From NCBI GenBank assembly GCA_015179025.1, contig WHUX01000009.1, positions 558,001 through 622,000 of the forward strand: 64,000 bases of DNA. Direction: 5' to 3'. This document shows, in pieces, positions 10,928 to 21,682 of the stretch (position 1 is the first letter of the stretch; every line of letters begins with the position of its first letter). Both the position numbers and the translations under genes were made by a program. The notes under the pieces were generated by a model. That model had not been told where the DNA came from and ran no database searches. It saw only the letters and a list, made by a program, of their open reading frames with translations. This stretch comes from Terfezia claveryi (Eukaryota > Ascomycota > Pezizomycetes > Pezizales > Pezizaceae).

Positions 10928-11065
10928 CTAAGGCTTAAGCTCTCCCGAGGAGATGTCGATATAAGCAGCCAAAAAAGCTTCCATGGCGTCCCATTTCTCC
11001 CCGTCATCCTCATGAATCCAAATTGGGATGGTCTACGTCCGCCCAATTGTTCTGACCCATACGCC
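10928..11065 (-). pseudogene. Decayed relative of the 35486 small ORF
   Basis: The minus strand reads NWADVD, then after a frame change PIWIHEDDGEKWDAMEAF and LAAYIDISSGELKP before a stop at 10928-10930. The intact ORF at 35486 has LDRTICVEDADDGDSWDAIE, then AFFTLLYRRLSSGALP, at the same place. Only the C-terminal third is left. The protein family is not recognised. Confidence 0.65.
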
Positions 11066-11104
11066 AATTTGTTCAATTGGCCAATGTATGGGTCAGAACA
11101 ATAT
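11044..11104. repeat. Hairpin with 16-bp perfect arms
   Basis: attgttctgacccata and its exact complement tatgggtcagaacaat lie about 25 bp apart. A second short stem (atcactagg / cctagtgat, 11104-11140) follows directly. Confidence 0.85.
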
Positions 11105-11701
11105 CACTAGGTACGCCATAATAAATCTCCTAGTGATGGGCTTGTATGAATACTCTCGCCGGTTTGCCTAGAAGAGAAAGTATGGTCAAGCAGTGAGAAC
11201 AGGGATAATCCAAAAATAGAAAAATATGGTACATACCGTATGAGCAGCCGAAGTCTGCGCCGCTCATGTTAGGTTTCTGTGAGACAGAGCACTAGAACCA
11301 TAGCACACAAGCCTATAGCGATCTCTCTAGATAACTCTACGAATACATACTTTCTACCACAATTCCTCGCTCATATAACCTCGTAATTTTATAGGGCTGG
11401 GTCCACCATTGCTGCCGCAATAACGTACGGGGGCTCGCCACTTGCTTGAACTGGACACGTTTACTCGTAGCTTGAGATAACAGCCAAGGAGCATGGGTTT
11501 ATCCCTATCTGTACCACCCCCTAGCTGGACGCTGAAGCGAGCTTTTAATGTTATTTATTTATTTATCTATTTACAGTATCATATTGTACATAGTTAGTAT
11601 CTACCCGGGCAACCCCTAAGGTTGCGCACACGAGTACTGAGTTTGAAAAAAAAAAAAAAAAAGAGCATGGGGCGGTTTCCCATTGCTTAGTCAGTGAAGT
11701 T

Positions 11702-11878
11702 CATATGGAGACTAGTCTCAAATGGGCCTTGGTAGTGGAAGGTAGTGGCTTGTGCCAACCAGACTAGGTAGTGCCAGCCCAGACTAGTTACGGTAGTCTC
11801 GTGATAACGGTCTAGGCCTAACCCACCCGGGTTTCCAGGTAGAGCATCATAGTATTTAATTAAAAAAAAAAAAAAAAG
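11702..11878 (+). mobile_element. SINE-like A-tailed repeat, plus copy
   Basis: Reads caaatgggccttggtagtgg, ttgtgccaaccagactag, cacccgggtttccaggt, agcatcatagtatttaatt and then about 15 A. The 5' part matches the plus copy at 26222. No clear target-site duplication. Confidence 0.75.
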
Positions 11879-12928
11879 AAGCACTGGTTTCCAAGCAGTG
11901 GAAAATCACACGCAGGTTTCTATAGATATAAGTACCTATATCCTTAGGTTTTGCAGTCTAAGTTTTCATCCTCATGATTTTGAACCTCTAGTACTGTACC
12001 AAATTTGCAATGGACCAACAGCTTGTAATTGCCGACTGTGTATAGCTCAAGAGGTGCGGCTGCACAGGGTGCTTATTCTAGAAGCACTAGTAACGGCTAT
12101 ATGGACTCTATGGATGATATAACTTGGGCTAGGTAAATCTCAGGGTGATTTTGCTTGCGTAACCTTAATCGATTCACGAATATAGAATCGAAAAAGATGT
12201 CTGGAGTTATTACAAAATATATATATCCTCTCCCCTAGAGTACGCGAAGTGGGTGTACATAGCCAAGAGCTCCAGTTTTTTTTTTTTCTCTTACACTTTG
12301 ACCTGTATGTAGATTATTAACCATGGTTATGGGTTACGACGCACATCCAGGTAATTTCATTGCCAATAATCTTTTGGTACGTTGAAGTTATTTTTATATC
12401 TTGCACGTCAAAACTAAGAGGATTTTGAAGTCCTCTCACCGAGGGAGACTTAGAAACATTCCAGAATGAATATACGAACAACCTTGAATTCAACCCTTTC
12501 CAAGGCAAGCTTACAAAAAGCAACAAGTCAAATATAATACTATCTAACACATCAAAACCTTGATCAATAATCCCCAGCAAGTGCTTTGCTCATTTCCCAT
12601 ATACTTAACCCTCGCCTGTACTTTGCAGAAACGTCCATTCCTATTTTCCCCGAGACTGCTTTGAAGCAGCTCTCATTACTCTACACTTTTTATATAACAT
12701 AGGGAATCCCGTAAATGTAACAACTACTATCCCCGGAACTAATCCAACACAAGCCACCTAGTACCTACTTACAGGAGAGATATTTTTCAAGGTAACAGTA
12801 AATATGATACAAGAGACGCAACTATATAGCAGAGCAAAATAAACACGGATAGTGATAGACTTCTAACGAACCCATCCATCTAAACTGCAAACGAAAATGT
12901 CAGGAACTGATGATATTGCTTCATGCTC
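11879..12928. other. Intergenic, 3' flank of the decarboxylase gene
   Basis: No supportable gene. The last part is AT-rich and presumably includes the decarboxylase 3' UTR and poly(A) region. Confidence 0.5.
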
Positions 12929-15900
12929 TTACCATAACCACTTCCATTTTTTAGGTTCTGGGCGGGCTGAGTCACGTATTTCATCGAGCTTTACCCAGCT
13001 TGAACCTTCATCGGCCGCTTTCTGTACCTGCGGTATAGCCACTGTATGAACTCCATCGTCTTGGACCCAACGCAAACTCTCCTGTGCCGTCTTCTTTATC
13101 CGATCCCGCCATGCCTTCCTCCAACCCTCGGCGGCGTTATGTTGCTTCAGGGCTTTATATTCCGTGGATACCTCTCGTGACAACACGAGCGGTAGAGGTT
13201 CAATGCTGGCATCATTTGGACTTCCACCACCACTGCTCACTTTCTCGTTGAAACTATGATCGGCCTCGCCCCTATCGACAGGCTTCTTGGGTGCCGAGGG
13301 GTCTTCGTTAATACCCCCTTCGTTGCGCGAGTCATCCGTGTAGACAGAAGACCCCAATATGATCTCCCCTATCGCAAGGGGGTCCGCGGATGGGTCCTGA
13401 GCGGTTGTCCAATTCAGGTATATTGACACTTGGAACCTGGCAGATGGTACAAAATCGAAAGCCTGTGCACGGAACGCTTTACTGTTACCCACGTTTTCTT
13501 TGAATCTATGGCTATAATTGCGGACTTGGTTAGCTTCTTACGGCCTCTAGGATAATATTTGGGCGTTGCGTACATTGGTTGCATCGAGCACTCCCTGATA
13601 TTTTGGAAGACTGCCACAACGCCCGTTGAAAGCTCCTCTTCCGTGATATTTGTAGATAAACGAAGAGAAACACGATCACTGTTCAGCACTTGATTGGGGG
13701 AGACTCTCAACAAATGATCAATGTGCTGTTGTTGTGGTGTTCCGTATAAATAAAACGGCATCATAGTTGGATACTGAGTATCCAGTAAGTTCGAAGTGAG
13801 GGGCTCGTTCACAATGGCGTGGATATTGGTGACTTCGAAGTTGTTGGCAAGGTGAGGGCGCCCAGGGACCGGCTGGCCGATATCCATAACAGCCTTGAAA
13901 TGCCCATCTCTGAGTAAGTCTGGTAGGAATGCTTTATCCGCGGTTCTGAGGGTGAAAAATTCCCCAGGGTTTGTCTCCTTGAATTCTAGGTACTTTGTCA
14001 TCACTTCCTGGGGGAGGTTACAAGTCATGATGACTTGGTAGCGGCGTGGTGCCACATTAAACTGTGGCAAGTACACCAAGTGGACTTTATCAGTACCCTG
14101 CATGACAAATGTGTGATACTGGGGATCCAGTGCATTCCTCTTCAGAACATCCTAATACGAAGATGTGCATCAGCCTCGAGTCACATTCAATGTAGTCTGT
14201 TCGCTGTAGTTTGAACTCACTTGAATTTCTTCTCGCGCCACCTTTTCGAATTCGTCTGCTATGACTTTGATGAAGTTGTTCGCCGTTGGCCAGGGGCTCA
14301 TAGTGACGGTAATTAACACAGTTAGGTCTTGATCTCCCTTGAGCCCAAGTCGACTTTTGAATAAGTCCAAACACTCCCTATACGTCTGTTGCTCAAAACT
14401 GCTTGAGGTTAGTAGAAGAGGCCTTTCTTGTGCCTTATCGTCTTTCGACCCAAGCGAGAGACGTTGGAAAATGCGAGTGTTCAAGTAATTTGCCTCCTCC
14501 TAAGTTTTCAATGTATCACTGTTAATGGCTTGGTTCAAAGGCCATGGCCTAAGGCTTATATGAATTGGAACTTACAACGTTCGTGTTAATTTTTCCGTTG
14601 ACTTTGAAGTTGCACGCGAACGCGTTGATCATAAGATCACTCCCCAATTCAGATAACAGTTGCATAACCTCTTTATCAACAAGCAAGTCGGCATTCTCCG
14701 TGTTGATGATTCGATCACGAATGAATTGCTTTTGGGCCGCGACTTTAGCCGGATCTCTGTGGAGGAGATTCTCCCTTTCTGCTGGGAGCAGGTTAAATGG
14801 TCTCACGATGAGTTCATCATGATCTTCTGTCATGGTTGCCCAGTGGCAAAAAAGCTATATTTTTTTGGAAGCATATCAGCATGAGTTATATAGTCATTTT
14901 TGGAAAAAGTTAGTCACCCTCGTGCACGAAAACGTTGCTTCACCCAGTAGTGCCCCATATCCTTTGTAGTTCAGACCGATAACCTCATGGGAGAGATATG
15001 TCCCAACGGCAGCTGCGCCAGGTTTACTCCCCTCAACTCCATACACTCCAATGTTCTCAGCTTCGCCTTCATGAGCCACAATGGGACTTGTCCAGGTTAC
15101 TTGATAACGCATCCTTTCATCCCTGTAGCATAGAGCCCCCGCTGGATAAGGGCAATAACCGGACCTGTTTGTAGGAACCACTATCAGCATGATGAAGTTG
15201 GGATGAAGAATGTGATACCCACTTGTGTGGATCAACTGTGATACTGTCCGCCCGACCATATGCTTGTAGTTGCGTCTTGGTATATGATTGCAAGGACATA
15301 CTCGGGACATAGCTTGGATCGTTAAAGAGGCAACGGATTTTAGCGTCCTCCGTCGGGAGATCGCGCAACATACTGGCAAAGTAACCACCCCAGGCAGCGT
15401 CACAGTGGACAACGAATGATAGTCCTTTTCTTTCAAATTTGTTGCGCAGCTCCAGGATGTCTGCAAGGGGGTCTACGGCACCCTGCTCGGTTGAACCCAT
15501 GATGGTGACCACCATGTAAACGGGAGTCTTTGTTTTTACGCAATGCTCCAACCTCTGTTCGAGATCCTTGACACACATGCGAGCAGCATAATCGATTCGC
15601 ACGTCAATGACGTTGTTACGCCCGATTCCGACAATCGCTGTAAAATTTGAAAATCAAATCTTCATTAGTATCCCCAATCCAATATTTGATTGGAGGCAGG
15701 TCGAAGACGGTAACGTATAAATACTAGCATACCTGCTCCCTTGGGCCAGGAATAGTGTCTTGTCGCTCCTACTAAAATCTGGCCAGCCTGTATGTTCTCT
15801 GCAGGAAACATCTTCTTTTCAATTACATCCTTGCCCAAGGTTTGAATCAAGAATGGATCCATGGCCCTCTGCAGGAAGCTTTGAGATATCCCGTACTCCT

Positions 15901-16844
15901 TGAAAAGGCGATCTGGAATATCGAGGATTGTGGACGGCTTCAGGTTCAACAATTCCCACACTGTACACTCTGCAAAAGGCTTCCTTCGGCCATTGGCTAG
16001 CGTTATTCGAAATTGATTCCTTTCATTCCTTACAAGGAATTTCAGCATGCCTTCAGTTGTGGCGAGCCTGAGTGAAAGGGGGTAGAATTTGAGATTGCGG
16101 GCTGCGAAATTTGTCAGTGCAGTAATCTAATATATCAGGGTAAAAAATCCTTGACTAACCTGCCCATGTGGCCTCGAGATTGGCAATGGAGCCGTCCTGC
16201 GCAGAAAAGTTAGCAGTGGAGGCAGTATGGATTCCAACTCAGTGTACCTACGCAGGTGATATGTCCCCAAGAGGTGGGTGGTGGTGGGAAAATCATAGGT
16301 GCGGGTGAACCAATAGTATGGTACCCCAGCATCCTACAAAGTTGCTGCCCAACTGTCAATTCAATAATTGTGGTGAAAGGACTAGACTCAAATGCAACGT
16401 TATTTGGGTTATAAATCATCGTGGTTAAATCTAAGATTCAGAGTCCTTTTTAGTTTTATTTGACGTCATATCCTCGGTGGGAGAATACACACATCCAATG
16501 ATTGCAGGCATGGATACGTCCATATTCATATGTCCGTTATATCTCGGAGACCAGAAGGGAGTCGAATGCTCCGAGAGCATTGCATCAATGGAGGACAATT
16601 GGATATCTAGGTTTCTCATACTCTCCCTAAATAACTCAGAAGTCTGCATTGTTGGAGTAATGAATGCCTGGTCGGAGGGATATAAGTTCTTGCGGGTATT
16701 CTTTTGATTGTCAAGGACTCTCTTCAAGAAAGCTTCCAGGTAAGAGAAGTTTTCGGCCTTTGGACCAAGAAACCAAGCTGCAATTGCATCATGGCGCGAT
16801 GCCGCCTCGCCCGGGGTGCTAGGCGAGAGCGAATAGTAGGACAT
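12929..16844 (-). CDS. PLP-dependent group II-type amino-acid decarboxylase, 10 exons, about 1,111 aa
   Basis: The gene catalyses PLP-dependent decarboxylation of an amino acid; the substrate cannot be told (aromatic- or glutamate-decarboxylase-like). The ATG at 16844 gives MSYYSLSPSTPGEAASR. The exons are 16844-16493, 16430-16252, 16196-16160, 16101-15733, 15637-15223, 15164-14918, 14854-14576, 14499-14221, 14151-13542 and 13497-12929. All introns are GT-AG on the minus strand and the sum (3,336 nt) is in frame. Key residues are the PLP-stacking His305 (TRHYSWPKG), the pyridine-binding Asp392 (HCDAAWGGYF) and the Schiff-base Lys451 (ITVDPHK-SGY, its codon split by intron 5). Residues from about 560 to 1111 are a long C-terminal extension beyond the usual 450-500-aa fold, ending in an acidic/basic tail with PKKWKWLW. 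The last intron (44 nt, acceptor CAAAG) is the least certain. The nearest gene, the P450, is 4.8 kb away on the same strand. Confidence 0.9.
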
Positions 16845-17803
16845 CGTGGATCGTAAAGCAGTCGCGGGTCTGAGGCGAAGCAGATGGAGCGTTGTGAGTG
16901 GTTCTGGCCAGTGGAGTAGGTGGGATCTTAAATGCCTAGAGCTTTGAGCACTCTTAGCCCCTTATCCTTGTAGCTTTCATGATACCCAAAAGGTTGCATG
17001 TTCATTTTTGTAGATACCAGTACCTGCCCATCAACATGGGTATATATATATATATATAGGAGCTACCAAACTAGGGTTACTGGAATTAAAATTTACAGGT
17101 AGCGCTAATGGCTGAAGAACTCTTGTGAGACTTAGTGGAATTGGTGTCAGTTTTCCTTGAAGGGTTTACGTATATACAGTTTACACGTTTTACACATACA
17201 CCTTTATATATTCTAATTTCATCTTAACCTCGAGTTGTTAAACTCCAGTGAATACGTTAGGGCGTAAACTACCCTACAATCCACATTCAAAGGACAGGTC
17301 GTTGGAAAAAATCCCGTGCGGGGAAATTTGTTCTTAGGTTAAGTACCTATGCGTACTCGGGAATACACACCCATGCTTATTTGGTTGATAATACCCCACC
17401 GAACTGCCTATACCAGAGCAACGGTACCACTCAGCCTTCGCCCCCAATATAAATTAATCAATCTGCGATGTGTTCTTCTTTGCATACAGACGTTTGGTCG
17501 TGGACGACCCGCTATCCGGGTCTTGATACATTGGTCGTTCTAATGTGACAATAGATTGCGAATATACATATCGCGCGTCAATTAATTGACAGCGGACAGT
17601 TTGAGCCTCGGATATCGACTAGATCCGAGTTTTTTTGCGGAAAGTGCCGGATTACTAGTTTTTATGGGCATAGGTAGTGCTAACCTGATGATAATTTAAG
17701 GGCACGTACAATCTGTCGTTCAAGATCACAATTGCGAAAAGTGATCGTGCGGAAAGGATAAATCACCACGAAATGAAACAACGGTCAATTCCAGCACATT
17801 AAT
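16845..17803. other. Decarboxylase upstream region
   Basis: No gene seen. It contains an AT dinucleotide run at about 17041-17058. The promoter of the minus-strand decarboxylase should lie here, but no specific element can be named. Confidence 0.5.
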
Positions 17804-17814
17804 CACATGAGCCA

Positions 17815-17900
17815 CCGGGTTTCCAGGTGGCTCATCATGTCTCCTTACTGGAACCGCATATGAGTAATGAGTATTTAAATAAATAAAAAATAAATAAAAC
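17815..17900 (+). mobile_element. 5'-truncated SINE-like copy with 11-bp target-site duplication
   Basis: Carries cgggtttccaggtggctc, then atcatg and gcatatgagtaatgagta, then an A/T-rich tail of taaataaataaaaaa type. CACATGAGCCA occurs exactly at 17804-17814 and again at 17901-17911, directly bordering the copy. This is a clean retroposition footprint. Confidence 0.88.
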
Positions 17901-17911
17901 CCACATGAGCC

Positions 17912-19110
17912 AAGGTCCGTAAAACGTTATTTACCTAACCAATGGCCAGTACTCCATGAAAGATAGCCCTGCTGCCGATGTGCCTCACTGGAAGGCTTAT
18001 GAAAGACATCAAGTGGCTGTGGTTCATCGACGTATAAATTTCCCGATTTGCAGCTAGCAATAATCTACACCTACATATGTACCAATGTTCGTATTTATTA
18101 CTTTGTGCTAGAATTCATAAAGGAGCAATTTCGGATGGTCGCAATGTCCATGCAAGCCTGGTGAGGGAAATACCATAAGCAAGAAAATACACTCTTCCAA
18201 TGAGAAGTCTTGGACTTCAGTTAATAGAAATTAGTGGGACAAACTGGCATCGTTATGCAGGTTAGGTTACTGGCCAACAGGCAAATATGTATTTGTAAAG
18301 GATGCAATAGAATATAGAGGCTCCACTGTATTCGTTTGGTAGAATGTATTAGGCAGAGCAGAGTCTACTAACATCATCCCTATATCAATAATCTCCTATG
18401 CATACGCACCATCGGTTCATGACTGGGAAGCTTTCCTGTCATCACAGAAAGCACTGGCAATCATAAATTCATAATTACCATAGCCACTATTGACTGGCAT
18501 TCCATTCGCAATTCGAATAAGTCTCGATAAATGGTTAGAGTCTCTTTGACTGAGTGTCTTGATTAGCTATATGCGTGGCTATAGTGGGAGAGGAGTGCAT
18601 TCTGATAACTTTTAAAGTACATGCCTACCCGCGTAGACACAGCTGCATGCATGTGCATTTAAATTACTAAGTCCAAGATACGGACCACTTAGCTCCGAAT
18701 TCCGAATTTAAAAAATTGCCCCCTTCAAGGTGTTCCACGCATCTGTATTGCGAGCACTAAATTTATGTTGTCGTTGAAGTGCGGTTGTTACTGGCTTGCC
18801 CTGCCACAACTATCCTTACCTTTTCCCCTGGCCCTGGCTTCAATCCTGATGGCTCCACTACCATTCTAAAATCTTCCGGGCTGATGCCTTCTATTTTTAT
18901 TTAGGGTAAGAGTTAGGAGATTTGACATAGTCCCCTCATCGTACTATTGCGAACGCACATTTACCTTCGCACTCAATACGCAACAGAGCCAACCCGACGC
19001 CTCTGCCTTTTGTATATGTATTTTGCGAGAACTATCACGAAGACCGCAAAATCTGGGAATTAGTGTATGTGTATTCAAAACCCCAGATTGCTGTTTTTCG
19101 GCCTTTCATG
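17912..19110. other. Intergenic
   Basis: AT-rich with many stops in all frames. I see no gene, repeat or structured element. Confidence 0.5.
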
Positions 19111-19121
19111 GCATAGCCTTA

Positions 19122-19291
19122 GTTAATGACAGCACGGGGCCTCGCCCTGTAGTCTGGCTTGCCTCGCCCCGTATTTAGCTCGCAGACTAACTCGCCGTAT
19201 CCTGAATCCAACCGGGTTTCTGGGTGGCTTCTCATGGTCCCCCTAACGGGACCGCATAGGAGTAACAAGTATTTTTAAAAATAAAAAAAAA
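19122..19291 (+). mobile_element. SINE-like copy with near-perfect 11-bp target-site duplication
   Basis: Starts gttaatgacagca (internal block of the family), includes tcctgaatccaaccgggttt, ggtggcttctcatgg and gcataggagtaac, and ends in an A-rich tail. gcatagcctta (19111-19121) and gcataccctta (19292-19302) flank it with one mismatch. Confidence 0.82.
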
Positions 19292-19302
19292 GCATACCCT
19301 TA

Positions 19303-21682
19303 ACCTTGTATGGTTTCCCCTAACGACATACCCAGATCTTGTGGCACAATCTTGGTGCCCAAAGCTAGTTTACCCAGTCAAGTGGGTTGTATGTGTAATT
19401 GCAAATACAAAATGGCCAGTATATACAAGTGCGCCTGCACAACCAACAGCCTGAAATGCAGGTACTTCATTCCATACCTACACCTAATCGGAATGTAGTA
19501 CCCATGCCAACGGTAAATATTATACAGTATACATGTATGGATATGACTAAAGTACTATGGATCCCGCCCATATATATTGCGGCGGGTATATGTGAAATTA
19601 TATGAGAAATTACCGTACAACCGACAATTTCATGTCACATCACATCCCGGACCATTTATGTGTCCAGCCGTCCACAATTGCTACTTGCGCGACATTCGTT
19701 AATATTCGTCAACACCCTCAATTGTTCAGTGCTTCTAGAATCATGTTAAAAATAACTCACGTAATATCTCCCCTTCTTCGAGATACAGTGCGTAAGGGAA
19801 TCGTGCCATAACTTTTCCCCACGCATTGTCCTTGATAACAACTTCGTCCACATTGTTAACTCCCTACACAACGCAGATCTGGTTCAGTTAGTCAGATTTC
19901 TTAGGATATCAGAGATTTCTGTAATAATTCCAGAGATACAAAGATAGAAGTTCCTCATTGGTTGCTTCCTTTGATCTTTTTTTCAAAAGTGGCTGTTTTT
20001 TGGACGACGGCCGGGCATTGATGGCCTCGAACTACACATATTATTATGCAACCAGTTTCACCTCAAGCTTTTCGCTAGATATAAATGAGAGTAGAGTACA
20101 GTACTTAGCAAAACCGAACAGACCTTGTATATCAGAGTTAAAGCCTGTACTGGTGACCGCAGGGTTTTGTCCCGTGAGACCTACATGAAAAACCCTGCGA
20201 CACCAACAGGATTTCCAGTTGATTTATATGCTGCAACACCCGTATGAATTGACCTTCCCAAATGCAGATTGCTTGCAAATTAAAGCCGTAGTTTTTTGGG
20301 GGGGTTGAAAATATGCTTCTGGATCAACTATAGGTTTATCTCGTAGAACCATATTTGAGCCATCAAGCCAATATAAAAGGAGAATACTTTATGCCCACTC
20401 AAGATGGGATGTCCGAGGCCATCGATTATAATCAAGTACTAATGTAGCTAGCAGGTTGATTGTTCGCCAGATATATGCCCATAATGTACGGATACCTTTA
20501 CCATATTAATTGCAATTCGAGTCCTTTCTCCTGTACTACCACATCCCCCAAGAACATAAAGATTGTTGATATATAGGTCTCAGAAGTCCCCCTGTCTTGG
20601 TTTGTACCCAATAACCTTCTCCACCAGCAAGTGTCAATATTTCAACAACCAGCCAGCAGGAGGCTCGATGCATGCGGAATAAAGAAAGAAATGCAGTGTT
20701 ATGGTAGTCTCCTATATAGGCCTCAAGGAAATCAATATCATGTCGCCTGCGCTAGTATTGCGGGATAGCAGGTACTGGTTAGAAGCAATAATATCTCGCA
20801 TGGTTAACAAGTTCTCAAGATGTTCCTCATAATAATTCTCCTCTTCTGATGAAGATGCCAATATATAGGAACATGCGGTATTTTCAGCTTTAGTTTCAAT
20901 TTGATATAGAGCTTGAGCTTTTTCTGTTCTTCAAGGCATGCTTGTAGATGGTGATGATGCCTACGTCATGTCACTTACAGGAAATATATTAAGCCGGTCA
21001 ATGTTTCAGTTATTTTGACTAGTACGTGGCTGTGCTGAAAACCCGTATATTTATTAACCCACTAGGTACTAGTCCAATGTTTCACTGATACTGCAGCATG
21101 TGACAGTTAGTACAATGCGTTTACAGAGTCCGATATATTACTGTACCATAGGCAATATCTTCTTCGGAATTCCTTCAGACTAAGCATTAGGACCTATAAG
21201 ATATGAGATAGAGGGCCAGAGAGGGTAGAGAGACTTCTGACAATGAAATGGTCGAGCGAGACTGGGCCTCGTCGGTCACGAGCATATCTCTTACGTGGGT
21301 ATTGTATCCTAGTACATATTTAGTCGGAGGTTGTACTCTAATTGACTTGGGTAGTCACCTTACGTTATCAATAAAATAGCCCTGCCTGGCATGGCAATAA
21401 TTATTGGTAACTGTAATTTCACAAAGCTCTTACGTCTATGGTCGTAGAAAGTGGAAAGTCAAATGTCCTTATTGAAAACAGAGAGTCGAAACGCTACCCA
21501 AAATTCTTTGACGTAATCCCACATGATACATGACCACTTTAGATAAATAGAACCAATTTGCGCACTTGAATACCCGACGAAGCATCTCAGGACACACTAG
21601 CCCTTCAACAGCTTTAATCTCGCCTGCCCTTTTCACCTTATCAATCCCCCGAAAACGTGGTCAAAGCACCTCAAAGCACCAG
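19303..21682. other. Intergenic
   Basis: No supportable gene over 2.4 kb of AT-rich sequence. The only structure is the short hairpin at 20158-20199. The 3' end of the P450 gene abuts at 21683. Confidence 0.5.
20158..20199. other. Short hairpin, 11-bp stem
   Basis: cgcagggtttt and aaaaccctgcg are separated by about 20 bases. It is isolated, with no T run or gene context that would make it a terminator or ncRNA. Confidence 0.6.

Larger units (their letters stand above)
10348..11066 (-). mobile_element. Long A-tailed retroposon copy, interrupted by a nested MITE
   Basis: On the minus strand this begins near a decayed small ORF (11066-10928), passes through the family's 3' UTR blocks (tgccagatgatcc around 10816; ggcaagttaatctgc at 10658) and ends with gaccgcatgagtaaataaaa and the A-rich tail at 10348-10362. 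The 3' UTR is split by the 257-bp hairpin element at 10391-10647. Confidence 0.7.
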
